Of a stretch of DNA of 64,000 nucleotides, positions 43,239-52,072 are shown one piece after another. The stretch is from contig NZ_JAFBEE010000010.1 in assembly GCF_016908555.1 (NCBI RefSeq), positions 45,070 to 109,069 of the forward strand, in the 5' to 3' direction. A model generated the notes under the pieces. The model had not been told where the DNA came from. It worked only from the letters and a program-made list of their open reading frames with translations, and made no database searches. The number at the start of each line of letters is the position of its first letter. Positions within the stretch are counted from its first letter, which is position 1. The DNA is from Alkaliphilus hydrothermalis (lineage in GTDB: Bacteria > Bacillota > Clostridia > Peptostreptococcales > Natronincolaceae). Both the position numbers and the translations under genes were made by a program.

Positions 43239-44097
43239 TTATACTGTTGAAGTGATCCTTTGATAGTTGTAAGTCCATCTTTGATAAGGCACTGGCATCC
43301 TTAGGCTGAAGCTGCTCTAAAAGGGATGGAGTACCTTCGTTTTGATAGATTATTCCAGTACACAGACCATCTGTCTCAATGAGCTTATTCATTGCCATTT
43401 GGTAATCCTGTGGGTTGTAGCCTTCATCCTCATCAAGTTTTACCAGATGCTCACGGAACCATTGGTAGGTATTAATTTTGTTGTAGGTAACGCAGGGACT
43501 AAAGACATTGACCAAAGAGAAGCCATCATGTTGTACAGCCTTAACAATCGTATCAATGAGCTGCTCTTGGTAGGCCGAGAAGCCTTGGCCTAAGAAGGTA
43601 ATTCCATTTGATAAAGCAACAATTCCCGGACGAATAGGATTCTCTAAAGATCCTGTAGGGGTACTCTTTGTTTGGAATCCAACTTCACTCAAGGGAGAAG
43701 TATGCCCCTTTGTCAAACCGTATATTTGATTATTTAATACAATATAGGTGACATTCATATTTCGACGAATGGCATGAAGGGTATGGCTAAGTCCTATCGC
43801 AAATCCGTCCCCGTCTCCACCGGCGGCAATAACTGTTAAATCCTTGTTGGAGGCCTTTATCCCCTGAGCGATAGGGAGGGATCGACCGTGAATTCCATGA
43901 AAACTGTAGGTATTCATATAGCCCGAAATACGGCCTGAGCATCCAATTCCTGAAACAACCATCATCTTTTCATTTGGAATTTCTAGTCTTGAAGCCACCA
44001 CCTGCAATGCCCTTTGGATGGAAAAATGTCCGCAGCCTGGGCACCAGTTCGGTGTAATATTGTTGTCATAATCCTTTATATTAGTCATTAAATCCAT
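43222..44097 (-). CDS. korB: 2-oxoacid:ferredoxin oxidoreductase, beta subunit
   Basis: Thiamine-diphosphate-binding subunit of a CoA-dependent 2-oxoacid:ferredoxin oxidoreductase (probably 2-oxoglutarate). The 291-aa protein shows NWCPGCGHF, GIGCSGRI, and the TPP/Mg2+ motif GGDGDGFAIG..NN. These Cys normally ligate a 4Fe-4S cluster. Its start overlaps the end of korA by 10 bp. Confidence 0.93.
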   Translation of the reverse strand: MDLMTNIKDYDNNITPNWCPGCGHFSIQRALQVVASRLEIPNEKMMVVSGIGCSGRISGYMNTYSFHGIHGRSLPIAQGIKASNKDLTVIAAGGDGDGFAIGLSHTLHAIRRNMNVTYIVLNNQIYGLTKGHTSPLSEVGFQTKSTPTGSLENPIRPGIVALSNGITFLGQGFSAYQEQLIDTIVKAVQHDGFSLVNVFSPCVTYNKINTYQWFREHLVKLDEDEGYNPQDYQMAMNKLIETDGLCTGIIYQNEGTPSLLEQLQPKDASALSKMDLQLSKDHFNSIINQYR

Positions 44098-45794
44098 CCT
44101 CCCATCTCTGTAATAATCTCATTTAAGGTGAAGGGAGTACCATCATACTTTGTTAGACTATGGATTTTCTCGTGATAGCCCAATTCACTCTTAATGATTG
44201 TAGCCAATTGCTGTGAGTAATTGTTTTCCACAATCACAACATGCTTATATTTTTCAAGGATTCTTTTCAACTGTTGGGTAGGCAGAGGCTTAATCATCTG
44301 GATATAACCATAGTCCAAAGGCTCCTCAGCAATCTCCATAGCCCCTTTAATTACCCCATAGGTGGAGCCAAAGGATAGAAACAGGACATCCCTTTGATGA
44401 CTATGAATGATGATTTCTTCATTTTCCTGTAGGGGAGCTGTCTTCTTCATTCTTTTATCCATCATGTTTCTACGATTACCTGGTTGGTCATTGGGAAAAC
44501 CCAACTCATTGTGTTCTAGGCCAGTAGTATGATGTAGACCTCCAGCAGTACCAGGTAAGGCCCTAGGAGAAATATCATCCTCTGTTAATTGATAACGTTT
44601 GTATTCCTCTTGTCCTGTATTGGGTTGATAAAGCTTCCCACGATTAATTTGAATCCTGTGGGGTTCCAACTCATCAATTGTTTGATGGGAAAGGGACATG
44701 GATAAATCTGATAATAAGAAAACAGGACATTGATATTCCTCCGCTAAGTTAAAGGCCCTCATGGTGGCATAAAAGCAATCTTCTACAGATGTTGGTGTCA
44801 AGATAATACTAGGGTATTCTCCATGGCCACCAAAGTATAATCCTATTAAGTCACTTTGCTCGTGCTTCGTTGGGAGTCCAGTACTTGGACCTGACCTTTG
44901 GGCATCTACTATGACGATGGGTGTCTCCGTCATACCGGCTAAGCCAATTCCCTCCATCATTAAAGAAAGGCCTGGGCCAGAAGTGGCAGTCATACTTCTT
45001 GTACCCCCATAGGAGGCACCGATAATCATATTGACAGCAGCGATTTCATCCTCCACTTGTAAAGCTACTCCTCCATGTTTAGGTAGAAGTTTACTTAGGT
45101 TTTCCATTACTTCTGAAGCAGGTGTAATGGGATATGAAGCGATAAAACGACAGCCTGCTGCCAATGCCCCTAGACTAATGGCATCATTGCCCATCATTAA
45201 AGGGCGAGATATTTTATTGGCAGGGGTTAATTTTAATGTTTGATATTCTTTAAGGTTTTCTTGAGCATACTGAAATACATTTTTCAATACTGTTATATTT
45301 TTGTTTATGATTTCCTCACCTTTGTGCTTGTATTTATTTTTAATTGCTGAGGTAACGTTATCCGCAGTAATACCTAATAATGCACTGATGAAGCCCATTG
45401 CAGAAGTGTTCTTCATTAAAGTTGCTCCAGAAGCCTTTGCAATTTCGGTAATGGGGAGGGGAATTAACTTAATTTTTTCAGGTAATTGGAAATCTAATGT
45501 AAGGGCAGCGTCATAGAAAATAATTCCATCACTTGACAATAGATGATAATATTTTTTAACAGTATCATCGTCTAAAGCAATGATGACTTTAACTTGATCC
45601 TCTACCCATAGCTTTTTTTCAATACCTGCGTGGATGGTAATGGCACTGTTACCACCTTTAATTCTTGAAGAAAAATCTCGTTTCTCATAAACGTAGTAAC
45701 CTAGTGACGAAAGAGCCTTCATCAAACTGACACCTGTACTGATAACTCCTTCCCCCTGTATACCACCGATTAAAAGGGACATACTTTTATTCAA
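44088..45794 (-). CDS. korA: 2-oxoacid:ferredoxin oxidoreductase, fused gamma-alpha subunit
   Basis: About 568 aa, combining an N-terminal gamma domain (LLIGGIQGEGVISTG; KGGNSAITIHAG, residues 1-185) with the alpha pyrimidine-binding domain (LGALAAGCRFIASYPITPASEVME; TATSGPGLSLM). With KorB it oxidises a 2-oxoacid to acyl-CoA and reduces ferredoxin, either for energy or for glutamate/TCA reactions. TTG 45794 is chosen, 8 bp after GGGAG; a GTG three codons upstream abuts that site. Confidence 0.9.
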   Translation of the reverse strand: MNKSMSLLIGGIQGEGVISTGVSLMKALSSLGYYVYEKRDFSSRIKGGNSAITIHAGIEKKLWVEDQVKVIIALDDDTVKKYYHLLSSDGIIFYDAALTLDFQLPEKIKLIPLPITEIAKASGATLMKNTSAMGFISALLGITADNVTSAIKNKYKHKGEEIINKNITVLKNVFQYAQENLKEYQTLKLTPANKISRPLMMGNDAISLGALAAGCRFIASYPITPASEVMENLSKLLPKHGGVALQVEDEIAAVNMIIGASYGGTRSMTATSGPGLSLMMEGIGLAGMTETPIVIVDAQRSGPSTGLPTKHEQSDLIGLYFGGHGEYPSIILTPTSVEDCFYATMRAFNLAEEYQCPVFLLSDLSMSLSHQTIDELEPHRIQINRGKLYQPNTGQEEYKRYQLTEDDISPRALPGTAGGLHHTTGLEHNELGFPNDQPGNRRNMMDKRMKKTAPLQENEEIIIHSHQRDVLFLSFGSTYGVIKGAMEIAEEPLDYGYIQMIKPLPTQQLKRILEKYKHVVIVENNYSQQLATIIKSELGYHEKIHSLTKYDGTPFTLNEIITEMGGWI

Positions 45795-46102
45795 TTTATT
45801 CACTCCCTATTCAGTAAATTTAGGAATCATATTAATGATTATCTAGCATAAAACCCGAACTTCCTAACGTTAATCAAATTTAGGTAAGCTTTTTTTTATA
45901 CCATATTTTTATTAATACAGAAGCATTTTATACAAGAAAGCGTAGGGTTCTTTATAAAAATGGATTTTGTAATTAAAATTCCTATACTTCTATATTACTA
46001 CCATAATCCCTTAGTTATTAATCAATAAAAAATATTGCTTTTTTGTAAGGAATAGGCATAGGAGATTTTGCATAATTTTTCGAATATAGGGTCATAATTT
46101 CC

Positions 46103-46131
46103 TTGACAGAAATAAAGATATCAATTATAAT
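46103..46131 (+). promoter_or_regulatory. Perfect sigma-A promoter of the trpS leader
   Basis: Consensus TTGACA (46103-46108), exactly 17 bp, then consensus TATAAT (46126-46131). The preceding stretch 45804-46102 is AT-rich and shows no gene. Confidence 0.85.
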
Positions 46132-46154
46132 TCATATAATTAAATAGGTAATTC

Positions 46155-46410
46155 AAAGCGATGATTAAGGAAAGTAGATATAGTTACTTGGATAAGCGAG
46201 TCGATGATGGTGGAAGATCGACCCAAAGGCTATTTTGAATGGGCTTATGAGTGCTAGCTGAAATAGTAGTAGGCTGTGACGGTGATTCCTCCGTTAATGG
46301 GATTGGTTGATGAAATTCAACTGCAAAGAGGTGCAATGCACAACTTAGAGTGGTACCGCGGAGATAACTCTTCGTCTCTATATTGATAGGGATGAGGGGT
46401 TTTTATTTTT
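46155..46410 (+). promoter_or_regulatory. T-box riboswitch, tryptophan-specific
   Basis: The leader carries the AGCGAG-type bulge in Stem I (about 46193-46199) and the distal hairpin TCGATGATGGTGGAAGATCGA region. The specifier loop reads GAA-TGG (TGG at 46240-46242, a Trp codon). The T-box itself is TTAGAGTGGTACCGCGG (46345-46361). The terminator has arms around AACTC..CTAT and ATAG..GAGGGGT, then a T tract. Uncharged tRNA-Trp should allow read-through into trpS. Confidence 0.93.
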
Positions 46411-46492
46411 TTTTACTCATTCTAGACAATCATTGAGTATGCGAGGAAAAGAAGAATTGTATTAGTTAAAAAATTAAAGGAAGGTGAAGAAA

Positions 46493-47488
46493 ATGGAACA
46501 GCAGAAAACGATTTTTAGTGGAGCACAACCAACAGGAAGTTTAACCCTTGGTAACTATATAGGAGCTATACAAAATTGGAAGGCCCTAGAAAAGGATTAT
46601 CAATGTCTATATTCAATCGTTGATCTCCATTCATTGACTGTTCGACAGAATCCTGATGAGTTTAGAAAAATCTGTACATCTTTTTTAATTCAATATTTGG
46701 CCAGTGGATTAGACCCACAAAAAAACATCATCTTCTTTCAATCCCATGTACCACAGCATGCAGAGTTATCTTGGATTCTAAACTGTTACACCTATATGGG
46801 GGAGCTTAATCGAATGACCCAATTTAAAGAAAAATCCCAACGGCATAAGGATAATATTAACTCGGGATTATACACTTATCCTGTGCTACAGGCAGCGGAT
46901 ATTCTGCTGTATCAAACGGATGTAGTTCCGGTAGGGGAGGATCAAAAGCAGCATCTGGAGCTTTCAAGAGATATCGCCCTACGATTTAATCAGGTTTATG
47001 GGGATACCTTTAAAGTACCGGAACATCATATACCAAAGGTAGGGGCTAGAATCATGAGCCTACAGGAGCCAGATAAGAAGATGTCTAAATCCGATGAAAA
47101 TGTCAACGGAACGATTTTCCTAATGGATTCTGAAGGTGTGATTTTAAAGAAAATTAAGAGATCTGTTACCGATAGTGTCAATGTTGTGGCTTATTCAGAT
47201 GACCAACCGGGAATCAAGAATCTTATTACCATTTATTCAGCGGTAGCAAATATCTCAATAGAAGAAGTTGTAGCAAGATACGAGGGGAAAGGTTACGGTG
47301 CCTTCAAGAAAGATTTAGCAGAGGTTGTCATTGAAGCCTTAAGACCCTTTAAACAGCGTTACGATGAGTATGCCAACAATATGGACTTTGTTGAGTCTAT
47401 TTATAAAAGAGGGGCAGAAAGAGCTGCTGAGATTGCAGAAAACACAATGAAGGATGTTAGAGATAAGGTGGGATTATTGAGTAAATAA
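46493..47488 (+). CDS. trpS: Tryptophanyl-tRNA synthetase
   Basis: Class I aminoacyl-tRNA synthetase, 331 aa. The HIGH-equivalent is PTGSLTLGNYIGA, and KMSKS appears in KKMSKSDENV near residue 200. ATG 46493 lies downstream of AAAGGAAGG; an in-frame GTG three codons upstream overlaps it. Control by the Trp T-box leader matches the product. Confidence 0.97.
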   Translation: MEQQKTIFSGAQPTGSLTLGNYIGAIQNWKALEKDYQCLYSIVDLHSLTVRQNPDEFRKICTSFLIQYLASGLDPQKNIIFFQSHVPQHAELSWILNCYTYMGELNRMTQFKEKSQRHKDNINSGLYTYPVLQAADILLYQTDVVPVGEDQKQHLELSRDIALRFNQVYGDTFKVPEHHIPKVGARIMSLQEPDKKMSKSDENVNGTIFLMDSEGVILKKIKRSVTDSVNVVAYSDDQPGIKNLITIYSAVANISIEEVVARYEGKGYGAFKKDLAEVVIEALRPFKQRYDEYANNMDFVESIYKRGAERAAEIAENTMKDVRDKVGLLSK

Positions 47489-47528
47489 ATTTATCATTTT
47501 TTCTAATACTATATTAGAGGTGATGATG

Positions 47529-47714
47529 ATGACAACAAGAAGAAAGAATCCTGTAGTCCCAGAAGCAAGGAAAGCGCTGCAATCCTTTAAAGAGGAAGTA
47601 GCGAGGGAATTAGGCTTAGAAAATCAGACTAATGCAGGTTATGTAGGTGGAAATATGGTTAAAAAAATGGTGGAAGAAGCAGAAAAATCTTTAACAAATC
47701 TAGGCAAGTCTTAA
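47529..47714 (+). CDS. Alpha/beta-type small acid-soluble spore protein
   Basis: A 61-aa spore DNA-protecting protein. The GPR cleavage-type segment appears as FKEEVARELGL, followed by NAGYVGGNMVKKMVEEAE, close to the family's GxxG-N-GxMVKKMI pattern. Four consecutive in-frame starts exist (GTG 47520, then ATG 47523, 47526, 47529); spacing from AGAGG favours 47526 or 47529. It shows that the organism forms endospores. Confidence 0.88.
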   Translation: MTTRRKNPVVPEARKALQSFKEEVARELGLENQTNAGYVGGNMVKKMVEEAEKSLTNLGKS

Positions 47715-47747
47715 TCTGATTTTGCAAATTGAGTTACCATATTAAAT

Positions 47748-47803
47748 AAAAGTCCAGCACTTAGCTAATTAAGTTGATCTGCCTATGCTGGACTTTATTA
47801 TTT
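47748..47803 (+). terminator. Terminator after the SASP gene
   Basis: AAAGTCCAGCA (about 47749-47759) pairs with TGCTGGACTTT (47786-47796), then TATTATTT. Confidence 0.88.
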
Positions 47804-47893
47804 CATTGACTATTCTTTGATTTGAAGGTATGATTTTTATTATAGGATGATATAAAAAATTAAAATAAACGGATATGCAAAAGGGTGGTAAAA

Positions 47894-48616
47894 TTGAAAA
47901 GGGCTTATTCTAATACAATATTATTAGTAATTATACTATTTATCTTTGGGATAGCTGTTGGTATACACCTTGATTCTGATGTTAGGATGAATTACGACAA
48001 TTTAAGTTTTTCACCCAAAAAAGACATGGAGGTTCAGGAAATTACTGACTTAAAAAATTCAAATAAACAAATGAGAGAACGTATTAAAGAACTAAGAAGC
48101 GCTATAGAGACCTATGAACAAGAGATTGCTGGTGATAATTTAATTCTTAAAAATCTGAAGGAAGATGTGAATTATTACCAATTGAAGGCAGGTCACCGGG
48201 GTGCAGAGGGGCCTGGAATTACCATCACCCTAGAGGGATTTGGGGGGGAAAACATTGCCAATGCCGTGGAGAATAAAAAGTATCTCCTTATACTGATTAA
48301 TGAATTAAGATTTTTTAATGCCGAAATCTTAGCCATCAACAATTATCGAATTACGGGTAGAAGTGAGGTCACTCTAGCAGGGAGCCACATCAATGTAAAT
48401 GGGAGTCCTATTGCTCCACCCTATCGAATTCAGGCCATTGGGGACCCGAGAGCTTTTCAACGATATGTAGAGCATGGAACATTAATCTTTGAATATATGA
48501 GCAGTGATGGAATCCGTAGTAATATACAATTTGAGGATAACATTGTTATACCTGCTATACAAAGGGAAAGAACCATTGAATTTGTAAAACCTATAGAAGG
48601 AACAGATGAAACATAA
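47894..48616 (+). CDS. DUF881 family protein (YlxW/YlxX-like)
   Basis: A 240-aa protein with an N-terminal membrane anchor (NTILLVIILFIFGIAVGIHL), a coiled coil at about 50-95 (LKNSNKQMRERIKELRSAIE), and a DUF881 domain (GPGITITLEG; LLILINELRFFNAEILAIN; INGSPIAPPYRI-like). TTG 47894 is preferred, following AAGGGTGG. In Firmicutes DUF881 genes cluster with division genes; here it is alone between the SASP gene and the cell-wall hydrolase. Confidence 0.85.
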   Translation: MKRAYSNTILLVIILFIFGIAVGIHLDSDVRMNYDNLSFSPKKDMEVQEITDLKNSNKQMRERIKELRSAIETYEQEIAGDNLILKNLKEDVNYYQLKAGHRGAEGPGITITLEGFGGENIANAVENKKYLLILINELRFFNAEILAINNYRITGRSEVTLAGSHINVNGSPIAPPYRIQAIGDPRAFQRYVEHGTLIFEYMSSDGIRSNIQFEDNIVIPAIQRERTIEFVKPIEGTDET

Positions 48617-48625
48617 AGAAACAAA

Positions 48626-48668
48626 AAACAACAAGCCTTAACCTATTAAGACTTGTTGTTTTTTTGTT
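48626..48668. terminator. Terminator between DUF881 and the hydrolase gene
   Basis: AACAACAAG..CTTAA pairs with TTAAG..CTTGTTGTT (48652-48660 region), followed by seven T; an A tract lies on the other side. Confidence 0.85.
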
Positions 48669-48673
48669 TGATA

Positions 48674-49187
48674 TTATTTTGTAAAGTGATGGTTTCCAAT
48701 AACAATCTCCGTTTCTCTTTGAAAGCTCCAGGCTACAGTAGCTATATTTGGATTATAGAAATACAAACATCCATTTGTAGGATCATTTCCTTCAATAGCT
48801 TCGTAGGCAGCATCGTAAGAAAGGGAGTCGGGCTCTAAATCAAATTGCCCATCGGCAACTGATGAAAACTGTTTTGGTTGATTAATTACTCCCTCAATTG
48901 TATCGGGGAAATGTGAATCCCTTACTCTGTTTAAGACTACTGCCCCCACCGCCACCATTCCATCAAAGGTTTCACCCCTAGCTTCAGCGTGAATAATTTT
49001 AGCTAAATAGTGGATGTCTTGATACTGAATAGTGGTGTTTGTATTAATTGTGCCTGAGGGAAGGAGAGATAATAACTGTGTCCTCTGCCTTTAATAAGTT
49101 TGGATCGTATTTATAAGCATTGACATCTAGTAAAGCTGGTGCTGATAAAAATAAAATTAATGATAAGGTAATCAATGTTTTTTTCAT
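48674..49187 (-). pseudogene. SleB-type cell-wall hydrolase, frameshifted
   Basis: A secreted peptidoglycan hydrolase in two frames. The first frame starts at ATG 49187, behind GGGAGG. It encodes a signal peptide (KKTLITLSLILFLSAPALL) and about 47 residues before a TAA at 49044-49046. The homologous continuation lies one base out of frame: QLLSLLPSGT, then YLAKIIHAEARGE with the catalytic Glu. It runs through VAVGAVVLNRVRDSHFP and ends NPNIATVAWSF. One base seems to be inserted near 49078-49090. It sits under a c-di-AMP riboswitch. A sequencing indel is possible. Confidence 0.85.
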
Positions 49188-49202
49188 AGTTTGTTCCTCC
49201 CT

Positions 49203-49320
49203 ATAAGCCTACGAGGTTAGCTGTCGGATTGGACCTAGGAATAGTCCTCGTCGATAGACGATTCACCCCTTATTAATTGGTTCCCCCGCAGTTTTAATAT
49301 GATTTTAAAACTTTCGGCTA
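49203..49320 (-). ncRNA. c-di-AMP riboswitch (ydaO-yuaA type)
   Basis: On the minus strand the conserved blocks appear in order: AGCCGAA, a variable AT-rich hairpin, GCGGGGGAACCA, GGGGTGAATC, GACGAGGA, AATCCGACAGCTAACCTCGTAGGCT. The terminal AGCC/GGCT can pair as P1. This order and sequence match the ydaO-yuaA class. The element ends about 15 bases before the hydrolase start. No separate terminator is visible between them, and the GGGAGG ribosome binding site could be sequestered by the aptamer's CCTC. Confidence 0.9.
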
Positions 49321-49394
49321 CTAATATTTTTAGCAGACTACAGAAAAATATGAGGGTAAGTAATGGTAGGATTAGTAGGATTAGACTAACAAAG

Positions 49395-49667
49395 CTAGGA
49401 TTCAATTAATACTCTAAACAGTAGTCGGATGATTGTATAAATAACCAACACAACTAAAGACCATACTAAAAATAAACCAATGGATAGTTCTTGCGTCCGT
49501 AGGATTAGTAAAAACGCTGCAACTACTAAAGAGGATATATATGTATCGTGGTTTTTTAAAATTGTATTCAGTTTTCTTTTAATGAATATTCGATCTATAA
49601 TTGAAAATATTACGAATGTCTTGAACCACTCTAATAACAAAAAGGTCCCTGTAGAAATAAAACTCAT
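49395..49667 (-). CDS. Small hydrophobic membrane protein, 90 aa
   Basis: Not recognised. GGGGGAGG precedes ATG 49667. Three membrane helices are predicted (TFLLLEWFKTFVIFSII; SSLVVAAFLLIL; LFLVWSLVVLVIYTIIRLLF). It is upstream of the c-di-AMP riboswitch on the same strand, separated by about 75 bp. Confidence 0.55.
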   Translation of the reverse strand: MSFISTGTFLLLEWFKTFVIFSIIDRIFIKRKLNTILKNHDTYISSLVVAAFLLILRTQELSIGLFLVWSLVVLVIYTIIRLLFRVLIES

Positions 49668-49824
49668 TTTTACCTCCCCCTAAAAAAAGCCTTTGTAATA
49701 TTGTAACCTAAATTAAAGAAAAAATCATTAAAATATACAGCTTTCATGAACATTTTCGTTGATTATAATATATAATTAGTATTAATGCTAGTTTTAAAAA
49801 ATTTTGAAGAAGTGGGGCGAGGTT

Positions 49825-50493
49825 ATGCTGAGTACAACACAAATTTTGCTAAGGTTGATTTCGGCAACTGTTTTAGGCGGATTAGTGGGATTGGAAAGAG
49901 AGAGTATCAGAAGAGCAGCTGGCTTTAGAACTCATATTTTAGTATGTAGCGGTTCAACTTTAGTAATGTTGATTTCTATTTTTATGTTTGAAACCCATCG
50001 ACATTATACAACGCTTGACCCTGCTCGATTGGGTGCTCAGGTAATTAGTGGTATAGGATTCTTGGGAGCAGGGACCATTATAAAAGATGGCGGTGGAATA
50101 AAAGGATTAACAACAGCTGCCAGTTTATGGGGGATTGCATGTATTGGATTAGCTTTGGGAGCAGGCTTTTATACTGGGGCGTATATTACTACAGCCATCG
50201 TATTAATTGCATTGAAGATATTCCCAAGGGTTGAACGTATGATTCCTGATAAACGAAACCTTTTTACTCTACAATTGGATTTGGATAATAAACCGGGACA
50301 AATAGGTAGGGTAGCAGATGTTTTAGGAGAGAATTTAATTTCAATAATTGAAATTTCTTTAGACTTAGATTCCGAAGATAGTGAATTAGGGGTTTTAACC
50401 TTGGAATGTAAAGGAATCAAACCTTTTCAACAGGAGGATCTCCTCTATATAATGAGTAAGGTAGATGGGGTTAATGGAGTACGAATTGTTTAA
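49825..50493 (+). CDS. MgtC/SapB-family membrane protein
   Basis: A 222-aa protein with an N-terminal MgtC domain of about five helices: LGGLVGLERESIRRAAGFRTHILV, GIGFLGAGTIIK, and KGLTTAASLW. A soluble ACT-like C-terminal domain follows from about 150 (FTLQLDLDNKPGQIGRVADVL). ATG 49825 follows GGGGCGAGG; the frame opens 21 bases earlier without a ribosome binding site. The family is linked to low-Mg2+ survival; the role here is unknown. Confidence 0.9.
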   Translation: MLSTTQILLRLISATVLGGLVGLERESIRRAAGFRTHILVCSGSTLVMLISIFMFETHRHYTTLDPARLGAQVISGIGFLGAGTIIKDGGGIKGLTTAASLWGIACIGLALGAGFYTGAYITTAIVLIALKIFPRVERMIPDKRNLFTLQLDLDNKPGQIGRVADVLGENLISIIEISLDLDSEDSELGVLTLECKGIKPFQQEDLLYIMSKVDGVNGVRIV

Positions 50494-50575
50494 AGGATAA
50501 TCGATAATGATAGTAGATATAATGGTGTCAAGATGATATAGTATAATTCGATAAATTAACATAGGAGATGAAAAA

Positions 50576-51214
50576 ATGAGAGTACGAAATATACCAGGAG
50601 TAGATGGATTGCTAAAGGATAGTAAATATTTTGTAGAATGCCAGCAAAATAAAAAGCTGAAGGTAAAGGAGATTTTTCCAGATCAACATCCTTTACATTT
50701 AGAAATAGGGATGGGTAAAGGGCAATTTTTAACAATTTTAGCCGAAAGAAATCCTAAAGTTAATTTTATAGGAATTGAAAAATCTAAGGAGCTACTTTGG
50801 AAGGTGTGTAAAAGCCTAGAAGAAACATCTCTAACTAATATAAAGGTTCTCCATCAAAGGGCAGAGGGTTTGGAAGAGATCTTTGAAGCTAATAAAATTC
50901 AGAGGATTTACTTAAATTTCAGTGATCCATGGCCTAAGGCAAGGCATTATAAAAGAAGACTAACCCATCATTCATTTTTAGAACAATATAAAGTAATTTT
51001 AAGTGAAAAGGGAGAGATTCATTTTAAAACAGATGGCTTAGAGCTTTTTAATTTTTCAGTAGAAGAATTTAAGCAAATGCAGGGATTAAAATTAAAAGAA
51101 ATAACCTATGATTTACACAAGAATCCGCCGATGGATAATGTCATGACGGAATATGAGGAGAAGTTTGTAAAGGCGGGAAAGAAAATCTGTAAATTAATTG
51201 CTGTGGTGGAATAA
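50576..51214 (+). CDS. trmB: tRNA (guanine-N7-)-methyltransferase
   Basis: Makes m7G46 in tRNA. The 212-aa protein has the SAM site LEIGMGKGQFL, FIGIEKSKELL, and the family signature FSDPWPKARHYKRRL. C-terminal KTDGLELFNFS and TEYEEKFV are also conserved. TAGGAGATGAAAA precedes the ATG. Confidence 0.95.
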   Translation: MRVRNIPGVDGLLKDSKYFVECQQNKKLKVKEIFPDQHPLHLEIGMGKGQFLTILAERNPKVNFIGIEKSKELLWKVCKSLEETSLTNIKVLHQRAEGLEEIFEANKIQRIYLNFSDPWPKARHYKRRLTHHSFLEQYKVILSEKGEIHFKTDGLELFNFSVEEFKQMQGLKLKEITYDLHKNPPMDNVMTEYEEKFVKAGKKICKLIAVVE

Positions 51215-51220
51215 GGTGAA

Positions 51221-51421
51221 CTATTGTTGCATGTTCATCTTATTTTCCACCTCACCAATTAAACCCTTCACCTTATCAAAGGCAAAATTTGAATGAAGCA
51301 ATGAGGATTTAATTAATTGAAATTCTTTAGACAGGGGCTCGAGGTAGTCCCATTTTAATTTACTGTCTTCTATAGCTTCTTTAATTTCATATAGACGTAT
51401 AATCGCTTGTAACGTGGTCAT
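51221..51421 (-). CDS. Small hypothetical protein, 66 aa
   Basis: Not recognised. AGGGGGAG lies 6 bp before ATG 51421, which supports expression. The protein is soluble and helical in composition (LQAIIRLYEIKEAIEDSKLKWDYLEPL split by hydrophobic residues). It is convergent with trmB, whose stop lies 7 bp away. Confidence 0.5.
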   Translation of the reverse strand: MTTLQAIIRLYEIKEAIEDSKLKWDYLEPLSKEFQLIKSSLLHSNFAFDKVKGLIGEVENKMNMQQ

Positions 51422-51585
51422 GATGTCTCCCCCTAGTTTAGATATTACTAGCTATCATTATACTCTATATTTTACAATATTAAACAATGAAAAGGGTTAA
51501 AAATAACAGAATCTTCTTTAAATATTATTCAAATAATAGTTACGATTTATTAACAATTTTAAGTTTATATTGATAAACCCATCCT

Positions 51586-51942
51586 TTACAAACTCCGTAA
51601 AATCACTTCAATGATTCCCACAAGCAATATGTTTGAAATACCCCACCAAAGACTTTCCATCGCACCAGTAAGCTTGTCTTCCTTCTCTTCCCGATGAACT
51701 TGGGCATAGTTGGAATGATCAACTAGGCGATTACTTTTTTTGAGGTTAATGGGAACAAAAAAGGAAAGTAGTCCATATACTACAATGATGCAAGCAATTA
51801 CATAATTAAAGTTAAAGACATTCTTCAACATGGCTCCTTGCTTAATTAAGCTATAAATCACGGCAAGGATTGATAGCAATAAAATACTAGAAATCGATAA
51901 TACTAAAGTTTTTTTTGTCTTGTTTAGTAGTGTTTGGAACAT
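51586..51942 (-). CDS. Small membrane protein, 118 aa
   Basis: Not firmly recognised. Three hydrophobic helices are visible: LSISSILLLSILAVIYSLI, NYVIACIIVVYGLLSFFV, and SNILLVGIIEVILRSL. A charged loop HREEKEDKL lies between helices 2 and 3. TAAGGAGGG precedes ATG 51942. The layout resembles small DUF3899-like proteins, but this is only a guess. Confidence 0.6.
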   Translation of the reverse strand: MFQTLLNKTKKTLVLSISSILLLSILAVIYSLIKQGAMLKNVFNFNYVIACIIVVYGLLSFFVPINLKKSNRLVDHSNYAQVHREEKEDKLTGAMESLWWGISNILLVGIIEVILRSL

Positions 51943-52025
51943 TTAGACCCTCCTTAAATTATAAATACAGTCTTAGTATAGACCATTTTATTAAATACAA
52001 CAACTATATTTATAAATCAACTAAG

Positions 52026-52062
52026 AAACCCCCTTCAACTAGCTTAGAAGCAAAGGGGGTTT
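52026..52062 (-). terminator. Terminator of degV
   Basis: AAACCCCCTT (52026-52035) pairs with AAGGGGGTTT around the loop; the leftward tail is T-rich. Confidence 0.75.
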
Positions 52063-52072
52063 AAAAATTAGA

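Noticed and set aside
45860..45897. Hairpin CTTCCTAA/TTTAGGTAAG followed by eight T
   Set aside because: Terminator-like on the plus strand, but no plus-strand gene lies upstream and the stem has a bulge, so it was not called.
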